From contig CADCOL010000162.1 in the NCBI GenBank assembly GCA_902803015.1, positions 1-7,617 on the forward strand: a DNA stretch of 7,617 nucleotides, in the 5' to 3' direction. The notes below the pieces were generated by a model. The model saw only the letters and a list, made by a program, of their open reading frames with translations. It was not told where the DNA came from and searched no databases. Shown piece after piece: positions 1 to 5,929 of the stretch; positions within the stretch are counted from its first letter, which is position 1; each line of letters starts with the position of its first letter. This stretch comes from an uncultured Lachnospiraceae bacterium (GTDB lineage: Bacteria; Bacillota; Clostridia; Lachnospirales; Lachnospiraceae). The translations under genes and the position numbers were made by a program.

Positions 1-3000
1 GTTGCCGGGGTTTCCGCTGCTGCGGTTCCGTCTTCAGCTGTCTTCGGCGTACGTTTCTTATAGGTTCTCTTCGGCTTCGGAACTTCTTCGGTAGGTATTT
101 CCGCTGCCGAAGTCTCCGCTGCTGCCGTTCCCTCTTCAGTAACCTTCGGAGTACGTTTCTTGTATGTTCTCTTCGGCTTCGGTGCTTCTTCCGCAGGTAC
201 TTCTGTTGCAGGTGCAGTCTCCGTTGCTGCCGGAGTTTCCGCTGCTACAGTTCCCTCTTCAGGTGCAACCTTCGGGGTACGTTTTTTGTAGGTTCTCTTC
301 GGCTTCGGTGCCGGAGCTTCTTCTGCCACGGGTGCTTCCGCTGCAGGTGCTTCTGCTGCCTCTGATACCTTTTCTGCCTTCAGTTCATCAAGCTGCGGCA
401 TCATTTCTTCCACAACACGATGAGAACCGTCTTTCAGACGAAGATCCAGCTGGAAGAAGGAAGAAGGTTCTTCCGGAGCAACTTCTGTTGCTGCCTCTGG
501 AGCAACTTCTGTTGCTGCCTCTGGAGCAACTTCTGTTGCTGCCTCCGGAGCAACTTCTGTTGTCTCCGCTGCTTCTTCGGAAACGGCGGGTTCAATATAT
601 GCCGGCGCCTCTTCCGTGACGAAATCGGGTGTCACCTCAACTACAGGTGTAGTTTCAACCACAGGTTCTGCTACAGGCTCAACAACAGGTGCAGGTTCAA
701 CAGCAGGTGCCTGTTCAACTACGGGTGTAGGTTCAACAGCAGGTTCCGGTTCTACCGGAGCAACCGGCTTCGGTCTCGGCTGTACCACTCTTCTTTCGTC
801 CGTGCCTTCCAGCATTCTGGTAATATCCTGAATAGCCTTCTCCTGACGCATTGCACGAAGTTTACGAATGGATTTAACCGTTGTGGTTTCAAAGTCGGAT
901 GTATATTTCTGAATGGTCTTCTTAACCGACTGCTCTTCTTCCGCTTTCTTTCCGTCCGCGGTTGTCGTCTTTACGCCATTCTTGATAACCGCAATAACCT
1001 TTGCGTTTGCGAAAAGGTCCTTCGGAACTTCGATTTCCGCAGGATTTACATGTCTTACCGGAGCCTTTGCTTCAGGCTGCTTAATCTCAACCTGTACAGG
1101 CTCGATACTTTCGATATTGTTGATATTCGGAGCTGTGGACTTTCTTTCCTCCGCAACCGTTGCGGTCTCTGCGGAACCTTCCTCTCTGGAAGCTTCCAAT
1201 GCCGCCTGCGTAGCTCTTGCAAGTCTTTCTTCCGCAATCTCTTTTGCTCTCGCTTCTTTTTCCACTGCGGCCTGTACCGATGCTGCAATGGTATCTTCCG
1301 CACTTACTGCAGGTTCTTCGTACTGATCCTGCTGTCCGTCGTAAGACATGCTTGCATAAATATCGTAGGTCGGAAGATCGCTCTTCTCCACGCGGATAAC
1401 GGGACCTTCGTCCTTCTTTTCTTCCATCTCGGGAAGTTCGCGAAGAGTCTTTGCATTCAATGCATTCCAGTCATACTTAAGCGGCGTTTCCGGTTTAACA
1501 AAATTCTTTCTTCTCGGAAGCTTCTTTGCCGGTTTCTTTTCTTCGACCTTGGGTTCTTCCGGCTTCGGCTTGAATGTCATGGAAGGAGCAATCGGGCGTT
1601 TTGCCTTCTCTTCTTCCTCGAGTTTCTTCTTCTCTTCTTCCGTAATCGGTTTCGGAGTAAATACACCGGTCGCTTTCTTGTAGGTCGGCTTCGGAACACT
1701 TACAACCTGTACAGGCGGTTCGACAACTTCTTCCTTCTTCGGCTTGATGGTGATTTCGGTCTTCATAACCTTTTCGATCTTCTCCATCGTAGCCGCCGCA
1801 CCGGTCTGGTTTAAGAACTCTTTCTTTTCTTCCTTCTTCGCACCGATGGTAATCGTAGGTGCTACCGGTACAAACGGAATATCCGCTGCAACCGGTTTTC
1901 TCTTGGTTTCTTCTTCTGTCGGCATTGCAAACAGATTTCCGAAATCGTTGGTCTTTAAGATATCGCCGTCCTGAATAACTTTCGGAGCTGCCTCCTTCGC
2001 ATTCATTTCGTCGACATTGTAAACCTGATCATCCTCAGCGGACTGTTCATATACGGCATAACCGTCCGCATACGAATCTTCGTATCCGTACTCGCCCGCC
2101 GCAAAGGAATCATATTCCTCGTTTCTGGAACTGTAGGATGCATAATCGTCATATGAAACGAAGGTTCCGGTTGCTTCGTCGTAAACCGGTTCTTCGTGAT
2201 AATATCTCGGTGTAAATACGGTTTCTCCCTGTTCTGCTACGGGAACATATGAACCGGCTTCTTCCGGATTGAACTTGCCGGATCCGACAACGGATTCCTC
2301 GTAAACATTTTCTTCGTAATCCGCTTCCTCTGCAGGTGCGGCTTCCGTTGCAACGGCAGGTTCTTCCGCAGGTACAGCGTATTCTTCCGCAGGCGCTGCA
2401 TATTCTTCCGCAGGAGCAACATATTCTTCCGCAGGAGCAACATACTCTTCTGAAGGAGCAGCATATTCTTCCGCAACAGGTGCGGGTTCTTCATAAACAG
2501 GTTCTGCCGCAGTTTCAACTACCGGTTCTTCGTAAACAGGTTCTGCCACAGTCTCAACAACAGGCTCCTCATATACAGGCTCTGCCACAGTTTCAACTAC
2601 AGGCTCCTCATATACTGCCTCTGCAATCGGCTCTTCGTACACAGGCTCTGCTACAGCCGGGGCTGCAGGTTCTTCGTATACCGGTTCAACCACAGGCACA
2701 GGAATAACTTCCGGAGCTGCAGGTGCCGCAACTGCCTCTTCCACAACAGGTGCGGGTGCAGGTGCAACCGGCTCCTCGGATTTTGCAAAGAGCGGTTCTT
2801 TCGAAGCTTCAGGTGTTTTAAATACAATATCTTTCTTCACCGGCGCGGAATTTACCACATAGGTATTCTCCGGCATATTCTTGTCGTTATGCACACCGCT
2901 CGGTTTACGACGGAACTGCTGCGGCTGTCTTGCCGCATCCATACCCTCTATCGGTTCCTGATAATTGGAACGGATGGGTACGTTTGCATTTCTGTAAGAA

Positions 3001-4796
3001 TTACGTTCCGTCGATTCATTGCTTTCTTCCAAAAGCGCATAGTTTACGTTATTGGTCTTCGGCTTACGCATGCTGCGCAGACTCAAACGATCACGCAGGG
3101 ACATTGCCGTACCGTACTTTCTGCTTTCCTTTGAAAGTGCGGATGCAGCGGCAAGTTCCGGATTCGGCGGAATCATTGCACCGTTCTCTGTCGCAGCGGC
3201 CGCCTGCTGCATTCTTGCCTTCTGCTCTGCAGGAGGTGTTACGCCGAGGCTTGTCGTATCATGATAGGAAACCGCTGAACGGTTTACGTTCCAAACCTTC
3301 GTCTTGTCGGTCTTGCCCGCAAGAATGGTTTTCACCGTTTCAAACGATGTCATCATGCAGTGATCCATATTGTTGTAACGATGCTGTCCGTTACGTCCGA
3401 CACAGTAAAGATTCGGATAGTTATCAAGGAAATTCTTAATCTCGTCAAAACGATTATAAGAATCAAAATAAGCAGGATATGCTTTCGGTACCATCACCTT
3501 GTTAAAATCAAGCACCGCTACATTGCTCTCCAAAATTCCGAGTTTCGAAAGCTCTTCCACCGCAAGTTTCTGCCACTGGATATCGCTCTGGTTCCAGTAG
3601 TAATCGCCTTCGGTACAGGAATACTCCAGTCCGATCCAGACATTCTCTTCGGGTTTCTGCAAAAGATACGGCGACCAGTTGTTGTAAATCTGAATTCTGC
3701 CGACTTTAACAGAGGAATCCTGCACATAAATCCAGCATTCCGGAATGAGACCGTTTAAGGTTTTGATTTTGGATGTATTCTTGATCTTTAAATGAGGAAC
3801 CAGCAATCCAAGTACTACCAGGTCGCGATAAGGCAGACCCTTTGCAACGTCTTCGACGCTGAACGGCACTCCCTTCATGGAAAGAATCAGTTCCTTGATG
3901 GGCATGGACGAAATAATGATGTCGGCAGGCTCGACAAACTCCTGTCCGTCAAATTCGCAGCGTACGCCCTTAATGACATTGTTTTCCGTTTCGATTCCGG
4001 TTACTTTGCAGCGGAAACGAATTCTGCCGCCAAGATCCGTAAACTTTCTTGCAGCAAGGTTCCAAAGCTGACCGGGACCGTATTTCGGGTATAAGAATTC
4101 TTCTCCGAACTCGGCATCCTCCACCGCATTCGGATTTTTCTTTTTGTTGGATTTGTCTTTGAGAATTGAGGATACGGAGATTCCTTTTAAGCGCTGTGCG
4201 CCCCACTCCGCACTGATCTGGGAAGGATGACGTCCCCACAGTTTCTCGGTATATCCTTCAAAGAAGGACTGATAAAGAGACTTTCCGAAATGATTCAGGA
4301 AATAGTTCTCGAGGTTATCTTCTTTTTTCTTGAAAACGGAGCTTTCCAGGTAGCTGAATCCGGCCTTTGCCGCCTGTCCGAACCCGAGAGCCTTAACGGT
4401 ATTTCCGTTAAACTTCACCGGATACTCCAGGAAAGAATCATTGTAATGAATGCTGGAAACGCGTTTTCTTACCAGCATTACATCATCTTCGAACTCAGGG
4501 TCAGGACCGCCCGGTGCGGTATTGATGGTTCTTTTTAAGATTCTGTCGTCCTTTGCGGGCTGTCCCTGTTTAGCAAGAATCTCTTCCCACCAGTTCTTTA
4601 CTTCTTCACTGTTTGTAAAGAAGCGGTGTCCGCCGAGATCCATTAAATTCCCGTTATGATTGACTGTTCTTGCGATTCCTCCGACAACCCCCGTTGCCTC
4701 CATAATGGTTACATCGTAATCTTTCGATTTTTTCACCAATTCGTATCCGGCCGTAATTCCGGCAGGACCCGCTCCGATGATAACAACCTTCTTCAT
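1..4796 (-). CDS. FAD-dependent amine-oxidase-like oxidoreductase fused to a giant low-complexity tail (3' partial)
   Basis: The frame is open from the ATG at 4796 to the window edge: 1598 complete codons, C-terminus missing. Residues 1-515 form a complete flavoenzyme. The N-terminus has the dinucleotide-binding GAGPAG (8-13), an acidic E33 at the end of the second strand and a VVGGIAR motif (37-43). YTEKLWG lies at 182-188, and the C-terminal FAD signature NLYCVGRNGQHRYNNMDH at 462-479. These match the protoporphyrinogen oxidase / UDP-galactopyranose mutase-like group, whose members often sit in glycan-synthesis loci; the substrate cannot be told. Family proteins normally end soon after the WNVN found at 502-505. 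Here translation continues for over 1080 residues rich in Glu, Pro, Ala, Val and Lys, with several repeat types and no visible membrane segment or sorting signal. The start fits the Rossmann motif and is preceded by GGGG at 4808-4811. The gene lies 21 nt after DUF1836 and is probably cotranscribed. Confidence 0.9.
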   Translation of the reverse strand, partial: MKKVVIIGAGPAGITAGYELVKKSKDYDVTIMEATGVVGGIARTVNHNGNLMDLGGHRFFTNSEEVKNWWEEILAKQGQPAKDDRILKRTINTAPGGPDPEFEDDVMLVRKRVSSIHYNDSFLEYPVKFNGNTVKALGFGQAAKAGFSYLESSVFKKKEDNLENYFLNHFGKSLYQSFFEGYTEKLWGRHPSQISAEWGAQRLKGISVSSILKDKSNKKKNPNAVEDAEFGEEFLYPKYGPGQLWNLAARKFTDLGGRIRFRCKVTGIETENNVIKGVRCEFDGQEFVEPADIIISSMPIKELILSMKGVPFSVEDVAKGLPYRDLVVLGLLVPHLKIKNTSKIKTLNGLIPECWIYVQDSSVKVGRIQIYNNWSPYLLQKPEENVWIGLEYSCTEGDYYWNQSDIQWQKLAVEELSKLGILESNVAVLDFNKVMVPKAYPAYFDSYNRFDEIKNFLDNYPNLYCVGRNGQHRYNNMDHCMMTSFETVKTILAGKTDKTKVWNVNRSAVSYHDTTSLGVTPPAEQKARMQQAAAATENGAMIPPNPELAAASALSKESRKYGTAMSLRDRLSLRSMRKPKTNNVNYALLEESNESTERNSYRNANVPIRSNYQEPIEGMDAARQPQQFRRKPSGVHNDKNMPENTYVVNSAPVKKDIVFKTPEASKEPLFAKSEEPVAPAPAPVVEEAVAAPAAPEVIPVPVVEPVYEEPAAPAVAEPVYEEPIAEAVYEEPVVETVAEPVYEEPVVETVAEPVYEEPVVETAAEPVYEEPAPVAEEYAAPSEEYVAPAEEYVAPAEEYAAPAEEYAVPAEEPAVATEAAPAEEADYEENVYEESVVGSGKFNPEEAGSYVPVAEQGETVFTPRYYHEEPVYDEATGTFVSYDDYASYSSRNEEYDSFAAGEYGYEDSYADGYAVYEQSAEDDQVYNVDEMNAKEAAPKVIQDGDILKTNDFGNLFAMPTEEETKRKPVAADIPFVPVAPTITIGAKKEEKKEFLNQTGAAATMEKIEKVMKTEITIKPKKEEVVEPPVQVVSVPKPTYKKATGVFTPKPITEEEKKKLEEEEKAKRPIAPSMTFKPKPEEPKVEEKKPAKKLPRRKNFVKPETPLKYDWNALNAKTLRELPEMEEKKDEGPVIRVEKSDLPTYDIYASMSYDGQQDQYEEPAVSAEDTIAASVQAAVEKEARAKEIAEERLARATQAALEASREEGSAETATVAEERKSTAPNINNIESIEPVQVEIKQPEAKAPVRHVNPAEIEVPKDLFANAKVIAVIKNGVKTTTADGKKAEEEQSVKKTIQKYTSDFETTTVKSIRKLRAMRQEKAIQDITRMLEGTDERRVVQPRPKPVAPVEPEPAVEPTPVVEQAPAVEPAPVVEPVAEPVVETTPVVEVTPDFVTEEAPAYIEPAVSEEAAETTEVAPEAATEVAPEAATEVAPEAATEVAPEEPSSFFQLDLRLKDGSHRVVEEMMPQLDELKAEKVSEAAEAPAAEAPVAEEAPAPKPKRTYKKRTPKVAPEEGTVAAETPAATETAPATEVPAEEAPKPKRTYKKRTPKVTEEGTAAAETSAAEIPTEEVPKPKRTYKKRTPKTAEDGTAAAETPA
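42..299 (-). repeat. Three basic KRTYKKRTPK motifs separated by acidic Ala/Glu linkers
   Basis: KRTYKKRTPK occurs identically at residues 1500-1509 (270-299), 1542-1551 (144-173) and 1576-1585 (42-71), each preceded by PKP or KP and followed by an E/D-E/D-G-T linker rich in Ala, Thr and Glu. The spacing is 42 and 34 residues. The array continues toward the window edge, so more copies may follow outside. Clusters of Lys/Arg with Pro and Thr resemble histone H1-like tails and AT-hook-like nucleic acid binding segments, but a binding target is not shown. Confidence 0.85.
471..566 (-). repeat. Four tandem 24-bp repeats coding for (AATEVAPE)n (residues 1411-1442)
   Basis: Four units of exactly 24 bp lie head to tail at 471-494, 495-518, 519-542 and 543-566. 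The two central units are identical in all 24 bases and the outer two differ at a few positions. In protein they read ETTEVAPE followed by three AATEVAPE. Identity at third codon positions points to recent copying. As a multiple of 3, unit gain or loss would keep the frame and could vary between strains. Confidence 0.9.
789..1296 (-). other. Helix-prone segments of the tail (about residues 1167-1336)
   Basis: Between the Pro-rich stretches lie two parts with few prolines. Residues 1167-1218 are rich in Ala, Glu and Arg and look like a charged helix or coiled coil. Residues 1258-1336 contain a hydrophobic LFANAKVIAVIKNGV (1261-1275) and an Arg/Lys-rich SIRKLRAMRQEKAIQDITRM (1308-1327). These are the best candidates for small folded or binding modules in the tail. 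No family was recognised. Confidence 0.45.
2019..2204 (-). other. Tyrosine-rich acidic patch in the tail (residues 865-926)
   Basis: Thirteen tyrosines occur within 62 residues (865, 866, 872, 882, 885, 888, 895, 903, 905, 909, 913, 916, 926), set among Asp, Glu, Ser, Gly and Ala. There is no recognisable fold. Spaced aromatic residues in a disordered acidic context are known from proteins that self-associate or bind basic partners; that role here is only inferred. Confidence 0.6.
2361..2474 (-). repeat. 7-residue (21-bp) EEYxAPA repeats in the tail (residues 775-812)
   Basis: EEY occurs at residues 776, 783, 790, 797 and 804 and a related EEP at 811, a strict 7-residue period of the type AEEYVAP. 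Two neighbouring units are identical or nearly so in DNA, which suggests recent slippage expansion. The repeat directly follows the VYEEP block and shares its Glu-Glu/Tyr/Pro content. It could be a disordered spacer; the charge is strongly negative. Confidence 0.85.
2484..2687 (-). repeat. VYEEP repeats in the tail (residues 704-771)
   Basis: Six VYEEP cores start at residues 706, 719, 728, 741, 754 and 767, giving a mainly 13-residue (39-bp) period with one shorter step of 9. The full unit is EPVYEEPVVETVA. At DNA level the copies differ mostly at synonymous positions (for example TTC against CTC on the plus strand), so this looks like tandem duplication followed by drift with the amino acid pattern kept. 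Confidence 0.85.
3252..4796 (-). other. Flavoenzyme domain of the large fusion protein (residues 1-515)
   Basis: This part alone has the normal length of a stand-alone member of the family, with both FAD-binding ends intact: GxGxxG at residues 8-13 and the GRNGQHRYNNMDH segment at 467-479. No frameshift or internal stop was seen when all codons were read. The domain border at about residue 515 is an estimate: sequence after WNVN (502-505) becomes Ala/Gln/Pro-rich and loses regular hydrophobic spacing. It is probably a soluble cytoplasmic enzyme, since no signal peptide precedes the Rossmann fold. Confidence 0.75.
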
Positions 4797-4807
4797 TCGA
4801 CTAATAA

Positions 4808-4811
4808 CCCC
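4808..4811 (-). promoter_or_regulatory. Ribosome binding site of the large fusion gene
   Basis: On the minus strand the 21-nt gap between DUF1836 and the flavoenzyme gene reads AAAGGGG, 11 nt before the ATG. The spacing is slightly long. A second GGGG (4815-4818) overlaps the DUF1836 stop codon. Confidence 0.55.
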
Positions 4812-4817
4812 TTTCCC

Positions 4818-5438
4818 CTAGCTTTCTTTCTTCCCTTTTACACTGCTTTGGGATTGTGACTTCATCTCATCGATGATTCGTTCAATCAGTAATTTTTTAA
4901 TAAAAATATCGTAACTTAAAAGACATACATACGAGAACAATTGCAGGTATTCCCGGTCTTCTTCCGGCGCATCCCGAAACATCTGCAACGATGCTTCGTA
5001 CTTGTCGTTGACATCTTCTTTTAAAAGATTAATCCGCTCTTCTCCCACGGAGAAAATGCCGTCATAAATCTGCTGCATGTCGGGTTCGCCTTCCGGCGCT
5101 TCCGTAAGTGGTCCGATTAAAACCTTGATATCGTTAATGGACAAAAAACTCTTGAAATAATAGATCAGTATCAGAGTCATCACATGCTCTTTGGAGTACT
5201 TTTTCTTCACGGGGGCGGGGATCAAATCGTTCTTCGCGTAATTGTTAATCATCGTTTTGGTAAAAATCGGGTCCTTCGACTCCGACTCTCTTCTCGAATA
5301 CGCGAGCTTCCCGTTCATGAAGGTGGTAACCTGATCCATGTAAAGATCAATGTTGGGGATTTCACCGGATTTCATCTGCATGATATCCCCCATTTGATTC
5401 AGAATTGTATTCAGAATATCCTCTACATCGACTTGCAT
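4818..5438 (-). CDS. DUF1836 domain protein, probable MerR-like DNA-binding regulator
   Basis: The 206-residue protein matches the DUF1836 family: IPNIDLYMDQVTTFM (27-41), then FTKTMINNYAKNDLIPAPVKKKYSKEH (59-85) and a hydrophobic LILIYYFKSFLSINDIKVLI (89-108). The middle pattern, helix then N-Y-x-K-N-x-L-I-P-x-P then K-x-Y-S-K-E-H, resembles the winged helix of MerR regulators, so DNA binding is inferred; no function is proven by sequence. The C-terminus (about 150-190) is helical. The ATG at 5438 is chosen because GGGGGG lies 7 nt upstream and the promoter (-10 at 5475-5480) lies just before it; the in-frame ATG at 5525 is upstream of that promoter, and the one at 5471 is at the expected transcript start. 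It is first gene of an operon with the large flavoenzyme fusion 21 nt downstream, which it might regulate. Confidence 0.88.
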   Translation of the reverse strand: MQVDVEDILNTILNQMGDIMQMKSGEIPNIDLYMDQVTTFMNGKLAYSRRESESKDPIFTKTMINNYAKNDLIPAPVKKKYSKEHVMTLILIYYFKSFLSINDIKVLIGPLTEAPEGEPDMQQIYDGIFSVGEERINLLKEDVNDKYEASLQMFRDAPEEDREYLQLFSYVCLLSYDIFIKKLLIERIIDEMKSQSQSSVKGKKES

Positions 5439-5445
5439 ACTACAT

Positions 5446-5451
5446 CCCCCC
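5446..5451 (-). promoter_or_regulatory. Ribosome binding site deciding the DUF1836 start
   Basis: GGGGGG on the minus strand lies 7 nt before the ATG at 5438. No comparable site precedes the in-frame upstream ATG codons at 5471 and 5525. Confidence 0.65.
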
Positions 5452-5474
5452 GTCTCTAGTACACATTCCATAAT

Positions 5475-5503
5475 ATTATAGTCTATTTCCCTCTTCTTGT
5501 AAA
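5475..5503 (-). promoter_or_regulatory. Sigma-A-type promoter of the DUF1836-flavoenzyme operon
   Basis: On the minus strand TTTACA (plus 5498-5503) and a perfect TATAAT (plus 5475-5480) are separated by 17 bp. Transcription would start near 5468, giving a leader of about 30 nt with the ribosome site at 5446-5451. A 10-bp perfect palindrome ATAATATTAT (5470-5479) overlaps the -10 box; it is AT-rich, so it may be chance. Confidence 0.75.
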
Positions 5504-5527
5504 CCAAAACCACCCGAAAAAACACCC

Positions 5528-5556
5528 TTTACGAGGGCGGTTTCATATGTTAAAAT
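5528..5556 (+). promoter_or_regulatory. Probable promoter of the yerC-like gene
   Basis: TTTACG (5528-5533) and TAAAAT (5551-5556) are separated by 17 bp, giving a start near 5563. It stands back to back with the divergent promoter of DUF1836; the two -35 boxes are 24 bp apart with an A-tract (5517-5522) between them, so one bound protein could affect both. Confidence 0.5.
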
Positions 5557-5563
5557 ATATTCA

Positions 5564-5622
5564 CGTGTTAAAGTATTAAAGCGTGAAAATTTTAAAGTGT
5601 TGAAATTTTAAAGTGTGAAAAC
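5564..5622 (+). repeat. A/T-rich direct repeats in the yerC leader
   Basis: Successive units are 5564-5581 (CGTGTTAAAGTATTAAAG), 5582-5597 (CGTGAAAATTTTAAAG), 5598-5613 (TGTTGAAATTTTAAAG) and a partial fourth beginning TGTGAAAA at 5614. Units 2 and 3 agree at 13 of 16 positions. They lie between the proposed transcript start and the ribosome site, a usual place for operators. Confidence 0.7.
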
Positions 5623-5632
5623 AGGGGGCCTT

Positions 5633-5929
5633 ATGAACAACAAATTAAAAACCGCAGCAGTGGACCAGTTGTTTGATGCAATTCTTTGTCTGGAGAACAA
5701 GGAAGAATGCTACAATTTCTTTGAGGATTTGTGTACCGTGAACGAACTTTTGGCGCTCTCCCAGCGTTTCGCCGTGGCAAGAATGTTGAAAGAAAAGAAA
5801 ACTTATCTTGAAATTGCCGATAAAACAGGAGCATCCACCGCTACCATTTCCAGAGTAAATCACTCTTTAAACTACGGAAGCGATGGATACGAATTGATTT
5901 TTGAACGTATGGATACCAAAGAAAACTAA
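5633..5929 (+). CDS. yerC: YerC/YecD family TrpR-related helix-turn-helix protein
   Basis: The 98-residue product belongs to the TrpR-related YerC/YecD family of small all-helical DNA-binding proteins: an N-terminal helical part (LFDAILCLENKEECYNFFEDLCT, 13-35), the typical ELLALSQRFAVARML (38-52), and a helix-turn-helix TYLEIADKTGASTATISRVN (57-76) followed by LNYGSDGY. Length is normal for the family. ATG at 5633 is chosen over the GTG at 5615 because AGGGGG (5623-5628) precedes it. Its role in Firmicutes is poorly known; tryptophan sensing should not be assumed. It is the only plus-strand gene here, divergent from DUF1836 and convergent with the M23-like gene: its TAA at 5927-5929 overlaps the opposing stop codon. 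Direct repeats in its leader suggest autoregulation. Confidence 0.93.
   Translation: MNNKLKTAAVDQLFDAILCLENKEECYNFFEDLCTVNELLALSQRFAVARMLKEKKTYLEIADKTGASTATISRVNHSLNYGSDGYELIFERMDTKEN

Noticed and set aside
471..566. CRISPR array or non-coding satellite
   Set aside because: The units are directly adjacent without spacers, are a multiple of three in length and lie inside a continuous reading frame.
420..1814. Plus-strand open frame of 464 codons opposite the large gene
   Set aside because: It is antisense to the tail of the fusion protein, its product is a Cys/Arg/Phe-rich low-complexity string, and it has no family motif. It arises because the repeated Glu, Lys, Ala and Pro codons of the true gene rarely give stops on the opposite strand.
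2237..2518. Minus-strand open frame in another phase giving a Leu/Arg/Lys repeat peptide
   Set aside because: It is a frame-shifted reading of the EEY repeats; a repeat whose length is a multiple of 3 stays open in every phase.
1..3251. Surface protein with cell-wall anchor
   Set aside because: The repeats resemble surface-protein spacers, but the protein starts directly with a Rossmann fold, has no signal peptide, and no anchor motif is visible; the C-terminus is outside the window, so this cannot be fully excluded.
5439..5525. Longer DUF1836 start at 5525
   Set aside because: The added 29 residues cover the promoter -35 and -10 boxes and the ribosome site, and are not part of the family pattern.
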